Shown here piece after piece: positions 44,309 to 53,458 of a stretch of DNA of 55,609 bases. Below the pieces are notes generated by a model. That model did no database searches and was not told where the DNA came from. It saw only the letters and a list, made by a program, of their open reading frames with translations. This DNA comes from Lachnospiraceae bacterium. GTDB lineage: Bacteria > Bacillota > Clostridia > Lachnospirales > Lachnospiraceae. The number at the start of each line of letters is the position of its first letter. Position 1 is the first letter of the stretch. The position numbers and the translations under genes are program-made. The DNA is taken from assembly GCA_022790615.1 (NCBI GenBank), contig JAAVXK010000008.1, positions 1-55,609 on the forward strand, written 5' to 3'.

Positions 44309-45847
44309 TTATTGTTCTTCTTCCCAGATTATCTCATCCTCCACAAAACCATTCTTTTTCTTATGGTTTATAATGATCCGGATAAAGAAACCGCTGACAA
44401 ATACAAGCGCCGATACCACCCATCCGGCAATTATCTCAGCCCAAAACTTATAATCGGCGTTGTAATGTCCATGCTTGTTCACAAGTAAATTATACATGTT
44501 CCATACAAACAACACCGACAGCGCAATCGGTGAAAAATATTTTACAGACAGGTCAAACCACTGCAAAGGCATTGAAAATTTTACCGTATTGCGGTTTATC
44601 TGTTTTACGACCTTTTCTGTACTGAAGCACCAGCCGACAGCAATGCACTCGAGTACGCCGATTAATATAAGGTTAATCTGATTCGTCCAGTTGTCAACTA
44701 TATCAAGCCATGCAAGTCCGGCCCTCGTCGCATAGAGAAGCGATATTACCGACGCTATTATACATATACCGCGGGTCGTTTTTTTCGGGTCCAGTTTGAA
44801 CTTGTCAGAAACGGACGCCGATATTCCCTCAACAATGGAAAATGCGGAATCTATCGCCAGCGTTACAAGCATAAGATAGAATATTACTCCGAACACCGCG
44901 TTAAACACGCCGGAATCCGTGAGATTGACGATTGTCTGCGGATATATGATGAACGCCGTTTCAATTCCGGAATCCGTCATATTGTCAAGCATTCCTACAC
45001 CGCCCATCGTTGAGAACATGACAATTCCCGACAAAACGCTGATTGCCGCATCCGATACCGCGATTATTACCGCGTCTACTGCAATATTTGCTTTCTCATT
45101 CAGATAGGAACCGTATGCAAACATTATGGCCATCATGATTGACAGGCTGAAAAATACCTGTCCGATTGCGTCAATCCACAGGCTGGGGTCCTGCAGCGCA
45201 TTATAGTCTGGAACAAACAATTTCTTAAGTCCGTCTGCCGCACCCGGCATTGTACAACCCTTAACAGCCATAACAATAAGTAAAAGCACGGGAATGAAAA
45301 CCGTATATTTTACTACCTTTCCAACGCTTTTCGCCCCGTTACGGATGCACCAGTATATGAGAATCCAGCCTACAATCAAAGCTGCAAGTACCGGTAAAGG
45401 AATACCGAAACCTTCTATCACTCCCGTAGTCTCCGTAACTTCAAAAAACAATTTGCTCGCCGCCTCGGAATCACCGGTCATTCCCGCAAATTTGACAGCG
45501 TATACCGTCATAAGCAGAACCCAGCCAAACACCGCCGCATAATATGTAACGATGACAAATGCGTTGGCTGTGGCCGCCCATCCTACAAACTCCGTCTTCC
45601 GGTTAATTCCCCGAAAGCAATCGCCTGCTCCCCTGTGAAACTTCCTCGCTATCGAAAGCTCCATCATAAGAAGCGGTATACCCATCGCAAAAAGCGCGGC
45701 AAGATATACCGCCAGGAACATCCCGCCTCCATGCTTTGCCGCAAGCCCCGGAAATCTCCATGCGTTACCAAGTCCTACTGCCGAGCCAATGGCCGCAAGG
45801 ATAAACGTTCCTCTTGACGCCCATGAGCTTCTCTTAGATTTTACCAT
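44309..45847 (-). CDS. Sodium:neurotransmitter symporter (NSS/SNF) family transporter
   Basis: A 512-residue transporter with about 11-12 membrane helices. The TM1 motif GSAVGLGNAWRFPGL is the NSS hallmark, providing the sodium and substrate sites; TM6 and TM8 counterparts are visible (FFSLSIMMAIMFAYGSY and VTLAIDSAFSIVEG). Bacterial members such as LeuT, MhsT and TnaT import amino acids with sodium. Substrate unknown. The ATG at 45847 follows GGAGG by 8 bases; the ATG at 45862 would place this SD inside the coding sequence. It is not clearly in an operon. Confidence 0.92.
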   Translation of the reverse strand: MVKSKRSSWASRGTFILAAIGSAVGLGNAWRFPGLAAKHGGGMFLAVYLAALFAMGIPLLMMELSIARKFHRGAGDCFRGINRKTEFVGWAATANAFVIVTYYAAVFGWVLLMTVYAVKFAGMTGDSEAASKLFFEVTETTGVIEGFGIPLPVLAALIVGWILIYWCIRNGAKSVGKVVKYTVFIPVLLLIVMAVKGCTMPGAADGLKKLFVPDYNALQDPSLWIDAIGQVFFSLSIMMAIMFAYGSYLNEKANIAVDAVIIAVSDAAISVLSGIVMFSTMGGVGMLDNMTDSGIETAFIIYPQTIVNLTDSGVFNAVFGVIFYLMLVTLAIDSAFSIVEGISASVSDKFKLDPKKTTRGICIIASVISLLYATRAGLAWLDIVDNWTNQINLILIGVLECIAVGWCFSTEKVVKQINRNTVKFSMPLQWFDLSVKYFSPIALSVLFVWNMYNLLVNKHGHYNADYKFWAEIIAGWVVSALVFVSGFFIRIIINHKKKNGFVEDEIIWEEEQ

Positions 45848-45974
45848 AAATAGTTCCTCCATCCTCCATGTGTTAATATTTTGCTAAATATAATACAGAG
45901 TATAGCATAAATGTCGGAATAATACTACCATGGTTATACATTATGGCGGGAAATGTCATATATGGATATATAAA

Positions 45975-46751
45975 CTATAAGTTTATATCAACATGCCTGT
46001 ATACTCCCGCCTGCGAAGCCGTCTCCGGCAGAGACGCCCCGCCGTCCTCCGGTAGAGTCTTATCTGCTTTGCCTTCAGACTCTTTATCATCATTTTTCAT
46101 GTCAGTCTTTTCAGCCCTGTTTTCATTATCTGCCTCAGACGCCTCGTTTAACATATTGTTTACATCAGCAATCGTATTCATCCGCGAAGCATTCACGTCC
46201 ATGGCTCTCTGTTCTATTTCTGCAAGTTCGGCTTCTTTTGTCTCGGTATTTTTTCCCTTATCCTGCTTAATTTCGGCCTTTAAAACCCCGGCCTTTCCTT
46301 CCATCTTCGTTATAACGCTTCCCTGTACGCGCGCCTGCTTCATCGTGGCGTCGGCTGAAATGATTGCCTGCATTCCCGACTGCGACATACCAACTGCGCT
46401 GCCGCCGGACTTCGCGCTTTCCGTCTTCCTGCCTCCGCCAAGATAATCTTCCATTGAATTTCCTTTTGACTGATTTTTTCTCTGTTCAATCTGGCGCTGC
46501 CTAAGCTGCCTGTTCAGAGACGCAATCTCCTGCGAAAGCTCCTGCCTCTTCTTCATTTTTTCTTCCAAAGACATTTTCTCGTCAGAAGATAACTGCGAAA
46601 GCTTCTCGTTCGCAGTTGCAATCTGATTCTGAATATTTTTTGCAACCGGATCTGACATCCTATTGCCTGTCAAACCTCCCGTCTGCATGCTGCCTGCTGC
46701 TCCGCCTAACGTGTTCCTGTTAACATTTTCCGTCTTAATCATATTGGACAC
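45975..46751 (-). CDS. Unrecognised Gln/Lys-rich coiled-coil protein
   Basis: A 258-residue protein without signal or membrane segment. Residues 40-95 (QIATANEKLSQLSSDEKMSL onward) form a predicted coiled coil, residues 100-130 are Gly/Ser-rich, and the tail 200-245 is acidic. It ends GVYRHVDINL. I do not recognise a domain; FlxA-like or other motility-associated Lachnospiraceae proteins have a comparable coiled-coil layout, but this is a guess. It is alone between the symporter and the AgrC-like kinase, and has a structured leader at 46773-46813. Confidence 0.7.
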   Translation of the reverse strand: MSNMIKTENVNRNTLGGAAGSMQTGGLTGNRMSDPVAKNIQNQIATANEKLSQLSSDEKMSLEEKMKKRQELSQEIASLNRQLRQRQIEQRKNQSKGNSMEDYLGGGRKTESAKSGGSAVGMSQSGMQAIISADATMKQARVQGSVITKMEGKAGVLKAEIKQDKGKNTETKEAELAEIEQRAMDVNASRMNTIADVNNMLNEASEADNENRAEKTDMKNDDKESEGKADKTLPEDGGASLPETASQAGVYRHVDINL

Positions 46752-46772
46752 CCTTATCCTTTCCTCGTTTTT

Positions 46773-46813
46773 CCCGCAAGCAGCCGCATAAGCGTCCGGC
46801 AGATACTTACGGG
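46773..46813 (-). promoter_or_regulatory. Leader hairpin before the coiled-coil protein gene
   Basis: On the minus strand CCCGTAAG (46813-46806) pairs with CTTGCGGG (46780-46773), enclosing an inner GCCG/CGGC stem. It lies 21 bases upstream of the start codon and ribosome binding site AAAGGATAAGGG. It could be a terminator-less regulatory stem. The remaining gap up to 46953 shows nothing else. Confidence 0.4.
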
Positions 46814-46953
46814 GTCTTATTCTGAATTTCGGATATTAATACGGCTGACTAAACCAAAATGCCGTGAAACGGTTTTTTTTTGATGTGAGCCGGGGAAATA
46901 ACAGAGTGCAGGAAAATAAAAGAATCAAAAAGGAAAAAGATAGAATAACATTT

Positions 46954-48369
46954 CTATCCGACCGTCATAAGCATAATACACAGACAGAATTCCCCGTCTT
47001 CTGCCGAAATATCTATATCCCCCGAATATTTATGCGCGACGCGCCTTATGTTAGACAGACCATATCCGTGGCATCCGGCATCGTCTTTTGACGTGACCGG
47101 CAGGCCGCTGTCAGTATTCCACTGCAGGGTCCCGAGATAGCTGTTTCGTATTTCTATCATGTAGGCATTATTTCTCCGGTAAGAGCTGACCGAAATATAT
47201 GGATTACTATCCAATACGTTATTGCCGGCGCTTTTTACCGATATACTCCGGATAATACTTTCCATAGCGTTTTGCAGGGCGTTGTTCAATATGATGCTTA
47301 TGTCAAATGCATTGATGGACGAATCTTCCGGGAAGTAGAATTCGGAACTGAAATTAATATTTCTCTTGTCAGCCTCATTTTTTATCTCTTTCAGAATTAC
47401 GTCGGTAACGGGATTGCCGCTTTTTATATCGCCCGACATATTAGAAAGCTCTGCCTTCAGACCCGCAAGATAATCCTTTGCTTCCGATGCTTTATCTCCC
47501 GCATAAAGCCTTTCTAAAGTGATTACATGGGCCGCCATGTCATGCCTTATGCCACGGATATCACGGTACAGACCTTCAACGCTTTCAAAGTGCCTCCTCA
47601 TACTATCAATCTGTGCCGCAAGCAGGCTAATATGCATATCATCCTCTTTTCTTGACCTTATGCTTTGGTATAACACGGCTACGGCTATTATCGTAATTAC
47701 GGATACAAGGCAGTACAGCAACGTGAGAACATCATATACATCCGCATTACTGCCGTTTTCCCTTATATAAAAGTTACGGTAATAGCACATAATCCAATAA
47801 CCGGTTATCCCGGTAAATGACGGTATAACCGAAATAAACAGTTCGCTTTTTTTCATATCCGCATATTTTTCTTTGTACACTTTAAGAATAATCTTCATTC
47901 CTGCATACAGAATCATATAATCTAAAATGAGATAAATTACACAAACTCCTATATATATTGCAACGTCCACATACGTATTCAGATAATCGTCCATCCCTCT
48001 CGCATATGTTAGAATGAATTCGTACAGGTTGTCGTATACTATTTCCGCCATTACCGAAGCAAACCTGCCAACGGAAAGACAAGTTGCAACGATAAAAACC
48101 TTCTGCCTGTAATTTCTGCCGTCCATTATGCACAGAACAAAAAAAGCGGCAAGGTTCCCCGCTATATATGCAATATAATAATGTAAATAAAACGGTATCG
48201 CATAAAGAATACACATTACAAGCAGATAAGACAGGGCCGCTGACAATGCCGCTCTTTTTTTAACCATAAAAGGTTCTGCAAATCTATACAGACAGTATCC
48301 CTCTAAAAAAAGGACGGCTACCGGCATGAGATAGAATAGTAACTGTTCAAACATTTCGGCATGCGGCAT
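46954..48369 (-). CDS. AgrC/GHKL-type sensor histidine kinase
   Basis: A 471-residue membrane kinase. About six to seven hydrophobic helices occupy residues 5-235 and a cytoplasmic domain follows. The phospho-acceptor His lies in GIRHDMAAHVITLERL (about 283), and the GHKL ATPase has the N box LNNALQNAMESI and HGYGLSNIRRVAHKY near the end. This layout is typical of AgrC-like peptide-sensing kinases, though no peptide precursor gene was found nearby. The start follows the response-regulator stop codon by 3 bases, with AAGGGG upstream, so the two are translationally coupled. Confidence 0.92.
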   Translation of the reverse strand: MPHAEMFEQLLFYLMPVAVLFLEGYCLYRFAEPFMVKKRAALSAALSYLLVMCILYAIPFYLHYYIAYIAGNLAAFFVLCIMDGRNYRQKVFIVATCLSVGRFASVMAEIVYDNLYEFILTYARGMDDYLNTYVDVAIYIGVCVIYLILDYMILYAGMKIILKVYKEKYADMKKSELFISVIPSFTGITGYWIMCYYRNFYIRENGSNADVYDVLTLLYCLVSVITIIAVAVLYQSIRSRKEDDMHISLLAAQIDSMRRHFESVEGLYRDIRGIRHDMAAHVITLERLYAGDKASEAKDYLAGLKAELSNMSGDIKSGNPVTDVILKEIKNEADKRNINFSSEFYFPEDSSINAFDISIILNNALQNAMESIIRSISVKSAGNNVLDSNPYISVSSYRRNNAYMIEIRNSYLGTLQWNTDSGLPVTSKDDAGCHGYGLSNIRRVAHKYSGDIDISAEDGEFCLCIMLMTVG

Positions 48370-48372
48370 CTT

Positions 48373-49095
48373 CTATTCGTTCCCCTTTACTCCTTGATTA
48401 TATCTAAGGTAACTCTTTACAAAATCACGGTAGTTCTGTTTTGACATAAGTGCCTTTCCTCTCTTTAGCCATATTACTGTGGAATCATATTTGGTTATGA
48501 AATTATAATTAACAAGATATGCCCTATGCGGCCGGTAGAAGCCCTCTCCCACGTTCTTCTCAAGCTCTTTCATTTTTCCATAATATTCTATGTCCGAATC
48601 CATTGTATGAATAATAACTTTTCTGTCAAATACTTCCGCATATACTATATCTGAAGCCCTGACAGTAATATGTTTTCCACATGACTTTACCGTAAAACAC
48701 GGGTCTTCGTTTTTGTTATGAGCACGGGCAAAATTCCATTCCTCAAACTGCATTACCGCACTGCCAAGAACCTCCGCAAGCTTTTCGTCGGTAAAAGGTT
48801 TGACAAGATAGTGAAACGCGCCAACGTCAAACGACTGAAAAACATAATCGTCAGTCACGCTCACAAATATTATAATCATACCGCGGTTAATCGTTCGAAG
48901 GCTCCGCGCCGTTTCCATTCCGTTAAGTCCCGGCATACGTATATCAAGAAGCAGAATGTCCGGGCGCTCTGCGGCGTCCAGCACATCCTGCCCTGACTCA
49001 AAAGCAGTAATACAGGCTGCAGGATATATCATTTTTACCTTTTCCGTCAAATACTCTCGTTCCTCTCTGCTGTCGTCACATATACCTATCCGCAC
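48373..49095 (-). CDS. LytTR-family response regulator
   Basis: A 240-residue regulator with a receiver domain (IGICDDSREE, phospho-Asp in DILLLDIRMPGLNG at about 53, and the Lys in HYLVKPF) and a C-terminal LytTR DNA-binding domain (from about 140: VKSCGKHITVRASDIVYAEV through GFYRPHRAYLVNYNFI). AgrA-like regulators bind paired direct repeats about 21 bases apart. It is transcribed first, then the GHKL kinase. The target genes are not visible here. Confidence 0.94.
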   Translation of the reverse strand: MRIGICDDSREEREYLTEKVKMIYPAACITAFESGQDVLDAAERPDILLLDIRMPGLNGMETARSLRTINRGMIIIFVSVTDDYVFQSFDVGAFHYLVKPFTDEKLAEVLGSAVMQFEEWNFARAHNKNEDPCFTVKSCGKHITVRASDIVYAEVFDRKVIIHTMDSDIEYYGKMKELEKNVGEGFYRPHRAYLVNYNFITKYDSTVIWLKRGKALMSKQNYRDFVKSYLRYNQGVKGNE

Positions 49096-49236
49096 CGTAT
49101 ACCTCCAAAAAATTATGCCTTTTATCCCGCGAGGTTCAAATCACCCCAAATCCTTTCAGGTAAAGAAGGTTTTCGATAATAACCTGACCTTTCTTATACT
49201 TCAAACATGAAGTGTTAATACGCTGATAGTGAGCAG

Positions 49237-50583
49237 TTATTTTTTTCGCGTACTGAAAAATTCATCAATACTTTGCTTGACTTCCTCGGATTTCAAATAC
49301 TTTAACAGATATCCATCCGGATTCAGTTCCTTTACCTTTTTAACGCTTTCATAATCGCTTCTCCCTGTCAAAAAGATAACCGGCGTATTCGAAAACTCCT
49401 GGTCGGAACGAAGCATTTCAAGCATCTGTCTTCCGTCGCAGACCGGCATTTCATAATCTAACAAAACCAGGTCAGGCTTGTTAAGGGCCATAATCCGAAA
49501 GGCTGCAACACTGGATTCCGCAGGCGTAACGTCGTAATCACCGCTTAATAATTCACACAAATACTGCCGTACAGTCATGGAATCGTCTACAACGAGTATT
49601 CGCGGCTTTGCGTTCAAAACCTCCCTCTTTTTAAGATACTCCTTGACTTCATCCATAGCGTTTTCAGCCTCAATGGACATTCCTTCGTTCTCAATAATAT
49701 GGGACGTACTCGAACAGTAAGCAAAATACCCTGCTCCCGTGTCAAACAGCAGGCTTACAGGCGGATTTTCCTTTTCATATACTTTCTCAAACTGCTCGTA
49801 AGTCAAAAGGTTTTCGGACTTCAGCTCATATATATCATCCGTAGGAAATTGTTCTATTACACACTCTGCAAACCGTCTGGCGGTGTATCTGGTTGCATGT
49901 AAAAGCATATTATCGAGTTTATTTGTCTGGATACCCATAATCCTTCCTACAGTATTAATCAGAAGCTTTTCCTCAAAAACTAAAATTATCTCCTGCTTCT
50001 TTTCATTATTTTTTGTACCGTATATCAGGCGGTAATATACGCCGTTTCCAAACTTATCCCCTTTGTACGAATTACTAATTAAGTGCGATTCAAGCTGAAA
50101 CATATCGAATATAATCTGGATTATCGCCTTTTTTATAATATCAAGTTCTTCGCCCGGTAAAATATTCGTCCACTTCTTAACATGTTCTTTCGTAATCGCC
50201 AAATCTTCCGTAAGCGTGTGCCCTATCAGCCATCCGGCGCATACTCCAAGAAAATGTTCCACCGCGTCAGGCGCGTAATGCGCCTGTTCAAGTTCCTTCT
50301 CCAATGCGGGCAGCGTATATTCACGAAATCCCTTATGTAAATACTTATGCTGTTCGAGCCATTCATAATTGATGGACGCCATATATGCCTCTTCATCTGC
50401 AAAGTGATTCAAAGCATGTTTTTTAAAAAACTTTATTCCCTCCTGGCAGGCCCACTTACTGGTTTCTTCTTCCTCTTTAAAAGTAAAAAGCTTGTTGATT
50501 ATCTTAAAAAGCCTCTTGTGCTCCTTGTCGATAACCTCCACACCAATATTAAAGTTATCCTTCCACTCAAATTGAATACCCAT
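49237..50583 (-). CDS. Hemerythrin-receiver fusion protein
   Basis: A 448-residue protein in three parts. Residues 1-135 are a bacteriohemerythrin domain with the di-iron ligands in VIDKEHKRLF, FFKKHALNHFADEEAYM, LEQHKYLHKGF and GHTLTED. Residues 145-320 form an unassigned alpha/beta domain that could be CheX-like. Residues 330-448 are a receiver (RILVVDDSMTVRQYL, phospho-Asp in LVLLDYEMPVCDG, then LLKYL in place of the usual Lys-Pro). It lacks an output domain. The combination suggests oxygen or redox input into chemotaxis or a phosphorelay. The ATG at 50583 follows AGGGGG by 9 bases; an earlier ATG lies directly on that SD. Confidence 0.88.
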   Translation of the reverse strand: MGIQFEWKDNFNIGVEVIDKEHKRLFKIINKLFTFKEEEETSKWACQEGIKFFKKHALNHFADEEAYMASINYEWLEQHKYLHKGFREYTLPALEKELEQAHYAPDAVEHFLGVCAGWLIGHTLTEDLAITKEHVKKWTNILPGEELDIIKKAIIQIIFDMFQLESHLISNSYKGDKFGNGVYYRLIYGTKNNEKKQEIILVFEEKLLINTVGRIMGIQTNKLDNMLLHATRYTARRFAECVIEQFPTDDIYELKSENLLTYEQFEKVYEKENPPVSLLFDTGAGYFAYCSSTSHIIENEGMSIEAENAMDEVKEYLKKREVLNAKPRILVVDDSMTVRQYLCELLSGDYDVTPAESSVAAFRIMALNKPDLVLLDYEMPVCDGRQMLEMLRSDQEFSNTPVIFLTGRSDYESVKKVKELNPDGYLLKYLKSEEVKQSIDEFFSTRKK

Positions 50584-50634
50584 TTTTAACATCCCCCTCA
50601 AAGTACTTAGGTTAATACCATAATGTCACTATTT

Positions 50635-50662
50635 ATTATATCACAACGTATCGGCATTACAA
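50635..50662 (-). promoter_or_regulatory. Promoter of the hemerythrin-receiver gene
   Basis: On the minus strand TTGTAA (50662-50657), 16 bases, TATAAT (50640-50635). A SigD-like -10 (GCCGATAC) falls inside the spacer but lacks a matching -35. Confidence 0.55.
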
Positions 50663-50843
50663 TCTTAATTGTAAAATAATTGGCTATTTTATATAAAATA
50701 TTTCTACATATACAATATACAAAAATTAATATAAATAACTGAAAACAGCAGGTTCATGCAAAAATTCCGAAGCGAATATATTTTTACGTATTGGATATAC
50801 TATATTTAACAATTCCTCATATTGAGGTTCAAAGGAGACAAGT

Positions 50844-51011
50844 ATGGAAAATAAAGAGTCATTTACCAACTGCCACCGCACAAAAGGCGGCGGCGTCCGG
50901 GCAGACGATATTCCCGGAGCTTCCGATGATTCCGACCAGGATTCATCCACATCAAAATATGTTGTAAAAGAAGATAAAAGAGAACGCAGAGACGGACCGG
51001 GCGGTGATTGA
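50844..51011 (+). CDS. Small hydrophilic protein, 55 residues, unknown function
   Basis: ATG at 50844 with AAGGAG 6 bases upstream opens MENKESFTNCHRTKGGGVRA and the frame ends KEDKRERRDGPGGD. It is rich in Asp, Ser, Gly and Lys/Arg and has one Cys; there is no hydrophobic segment. An intrinsic terminator begins inside its last codons, which strongly suggests a true, monocistronic small gene. No family recognised. The rest of the 502-base gap 50602-51103 contains only the promoter of the opposite gene and an AT-rich tract. Confidence 0.7.
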   Translation: MENKESFTNCHRTKGGGVRADDIPGASDDSDQDSSTSKYVVKEDKRERRDGPGGD

Positions 51012-51024
51012 TTCACCGCCTTTC
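51000..51024 (+). terminator. Terminator overlapping the small gene's stop codon
   Basis: GGCGGTGA (51000-51007) pairs with TCACCGCC (51013-51020), loop TTGAT, then TTTCT. The TGA stop codon (51009-51011) lies in the loop. Confidence 0.75.
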
Positions 51025-51103
51025 TCCATCACATTTAATGTGCTGCAATACTATTTTTTATTGAGCCGCAAAATTATTTGCAATATCAGAGACTACTTTC
51101 CGG

Positions 51104-52732
51104 TCACTTTCTTATCTCAGATTCCCTTATTGCCTTCCTTACTTTCAGGATCATGGAAGGCGCCACTGACAACTCGTCCACGCCCATCCGCAAAAATTCC
51201 TCAGTAAGCTCCAAATCCGCACCCAATTCTCCGCAGATTCCCGCCCATTTTCCACATTTATGGGCGTTCTCCACAACCATTTTAATCATACGCATAATGG
51301 CCTTATGGTGCGGATTATAGAAATCATCCAACCTCTCATTCTGTCTGTCAATCGCAAGCGTATACTGCGTCAAATCATTTGTCCCAATACTAAAGAAATC
51401 AACCAGCCCGGCCAGTTCGTCGCTTATCATGACTGCCGCCGGCGTTTCAATCATAATGCCCTGTTCCGGCATATCGTAGGGTATTCCGTCGCCATCCAAT
51501 TCTTCCCTGACTTCATCTACAATGGAGTATATCTCTTTTATCTCCTCCACAGACGTAATCATCGGATACATAATCGACAGATTGCCGAATACGGAAGCGC
51601 GAAGCAAGGCTCTTAACTGCGTCTTAAATATCCCTTTTTCTTTCAGGCAGATACGGATTGCGCGATACCCCATTGCGGGATTATCCTCTTTGCCCAGGTT
51701 AAAATAATCCACCTGTTTATCCGCGCCGATATCCAATGTACGGATGATAACCTTTTTCCCCGCCATCGTCTGAACCACCTGCCTGTATGCCTGAAACTGT
51801 TCTTCCTCAGTAGGGTGAATATTCCGTCCAAGATAAAGAAATTCACTTCGGAACAGTCCTATACCGCCCGCATCATTCTCCAACACATATCCGACGTCGC
51901 CTACGCTCCCTATATTTGCATAAACCTCTATAACTTTTCCGTCTTTTGTTATATTTTCTTTCCCTTTGAGCGTCTCTAAGAGATTGTGCTTTTCCTGTTC
52001 TTCTATTATCTTTTTTCTTGCGGCGGCGCATATCTCCTCAGTAGGTTCAAATATAACTTCCGCGTTAAATCCGTCCACTACTGCCTGCATTCCGAACTGG
52101 ATTTCATTCAGATTAACAGGAACGCCAATCAGCGCGGGTATATTCATCATCCTTGCAAGTATGGACGTATGGGAGTTCGTTGAACCGTGTACCGTAACAA
52201 ATGCAAGTATTTTATCTTTATCCATCTGCACTGTCTCGCTTGGCGTCAAATCATCCGCCACAATGACAGACGGCTCCATTGATGCAAAGTCAACCTCTTT
52301 TTCCCCTGTCAGATTACGAATCAAGCGGTTCGATATATCCTTTATGTCCGCCGCTCTCGCTTTCATGTAGTCATCTTCCATATTTGCAAACATATTATAA
52401 AAGTTATCGCCCGTAACTGCAACCGCATACTCCGCATTAACCATTTCTGTCTGTATCATATTGTGAATGGCGTCCAGATAATCTTCGTCCTCCAAAAGCA
52501 TCTGGTGCACTTCAAAAATAGCCGCGCTGGCCTCGCCGACTTCTTTCAGCGCTTTTTCATATAACGACTGCAATTGTTCAGCAGATTTTTTTCCTGCCTC
52601 TGCTAGTTTTGACAATTCCAAATCTGCGTCTGTAATTTTAATCCGTTTTACCTGCTCGTCATTTTTATTTAATACAATAACCGGCCCGAGGGCAATACCT
52701 CTATACACTGATTTTCCTGATAGCTTTTGCAT
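51104..52732 (-). CDS. ptsI: PTS Enzyme I
   Basis: A 542-residue phosphoenolpyruvate-protein phosphotransferase. The phospho-His motif reads HGSTNSHTSILARMMNIPAL (about residue 189), and the C-terminal PEP-binding barrel has GIGLFRSEFLYLGR, the metal-binding EDN region MIETPAAVMISDELA and FFSIGTNDLTQYTLAIDR. ATG at 52732 with AAAGGTGG upstream; a longer frame up to 52780 would overlap the HPr gene. It is the last gene of an operon that encodes all PTS parts, so it may be specific to this sugar rather than the general Enzyme I; whether another ptsI exists cannot be known here. Confidence 0.95.
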   Translation of the reverse strand: MQKLSGKSVYRGIALGPVIVLNKNDEQVKRIKITDADLELSKLAEAGKKSAEQLQSLYEKALKEVGEASAAIFEVHQMLLEDEDYLDAIHNMIQTEMVNAEYAVAVTGDNFYNMFANMEDDYMKARAADIKDISNRLIRNLTGEKEVDFASMEPSVIVADDLTPSETVQMDKDKILAFVTVHGSTNSHTSILARMMNIPALIGVPVNLNEIQFGMQAVVDGFNAEVIFEPTEEICAAARKKIIEEQEKHNLLETLKGKENITKDGKVIEVYANIGSVGDVGYVLENDAGGIGLFRSEFLYLGRNIHPTEEEQFQAYRQVVQTMAGKKVIIRTLDIGADKQVDYFNLGKEDNPAMGYRAIRICLKEKGIFKTQLRALLRASVFGNLSIMYPMITSVEEIKEIYSIVDEVREELDGDGIPYDMPEQGIMIETPAAVMISDELAGLVDFFSIGTNDLTQYTLAIDRQNERLDDFYNPHHKAIMRMIKMVVENAHKCGKWAGICGELGADLELTEEFLRMGVDELSVAPSMILKVRKAIRESEIRK

Positions 52733-52776
52733 CGCGAATCCACCTTTATAAATTTTTCTGTAAATTTGCCTTTCCG

Positions 52777-53034
52777 TCACAGATTTGTCTCAAAAAATGT
52801 TTTCATCGCTTCATATGCAATATCTTCATCCTCGCCGTCGACTGACACTTCCACACTTTGACCGCACTTAACGCCAAGACCCATAATCGCCATAAGTTTT
52901 GTGGCTTCTACCGATTTTCCATCCTTGCAGATTGTTATTTTGCTTTTATATTTTTTTGCTTCTTTTACAAGTTCTCCCGCCGGTCTTGCATGAAGCCCTA
53001 CCTCGTCTTTGATTGTATAGCTAAATTCCCTCAT
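52777..53034 (-). CDS. HPr-family phosphocarrier with Lys at position 46
   Basis: An 85-residue phosphocarrier. His15 in GLHARPAG, which takes phosphate from Enzyme I, is conserved. The regulatory Ser46 of Gram-positive HPr (normally KSIMGV) is Lys here: the segment reads SVEATKLMAIMGLG, with Thr at 45. The protein therefore cannot be phosphorylated at Ser46 by HPr kinase and should not serve CcpA-mediated catabolite repression. It is a dedicated carrier for the surrounding SgaT-type PTS. AGGAG precedes the ATG. This resembles the Ser-less HPr domains of FPr-type proteins. Confidence 0.92.
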   Translation of the reverse strand: MREFSYTIKDEVGLHARPAGELVKEAKKYKSKITICKDGKSVEATKLMAIMGLGVKCGQSVEVSVDGEDEDIAYEAMKTFFETNL

Positions 53035-53084
53035 ATCTACTCTCCTCGCTTTTTCACCTGTCTCTTAGGCAGCAATACCTCGCT

Positions 53085-53369
53085 CTACGCCTTATCTCCC
53101 TCAAACGCCGCCTTCAGCTTTTCCTCGATTTCTTTTACCGAAACCATATTGTTAAGTCCGATTGCTTTTCCTGCCTTTTCAGCGTTCGGCACAAGGTCCG
53201 CGCTGCAGACAAAAAGGTCCGCCGCACCCGGAACAACATCATCAATCGTTGAATGGTCTACTTTTACACCTTCAATTCCAAGATTTTTCAGGGCCTTTTT
53301 TGCATTCATCTCCATAACAAAGGACGTACCCAGTCCGGAACCGCAAAAACACATTATTTTTTTAATCAT
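53085..53369 (-). CDS. PTS EIIB component, SgaB-like
   Basis: A 94-residue domain of the lactose/ascorbate EIIB fold. The phospho-Cys is in CFCGSGLGTSF at the N-terminus (Cys8 or the following one in the P-loop). It relays phosphate from EIIA to the sugar bound by EIIC. Located between EIIC and HPr genes. Confidence 0.93.
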   Translation of the reverse strand: MIKKIMCFCGSGLGTSFVMEMNAKKALKNLGIEGVKVDHSTIDDVVPGAADLFVCSADLVPNAEKAGKAIGLNNMVSVKEIEEKLKAAFEGDKA

Positions 53370-53458
53370 TTTATACTTTCCTTTCCGCTATAAAATTATA
53401 TTTCTCTTAATTTTTTTTCGCTTTTCATTCATTGCAATTTTAATTTAGTTTCAGCTAT

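Noticed and set aside
49118-49145. GGTTCAAATC resembling a tRNA T-loop
   Set aside because: No acceptor stem, anticodon arm or D-arm can be built around it.
50640-50662. SigD promoter for the hemerythrin-receiver gene
   Set aside because: GCCGATAC is present but the -35 (TTAC) matches poorly, and a good sigma-A pair overlaps it.
50726-51016. 96-codon frame on the minus strand
   Set aside because: It is the antisense shadow of the better-supported small gene at 50844-51011 with SD and terminator.
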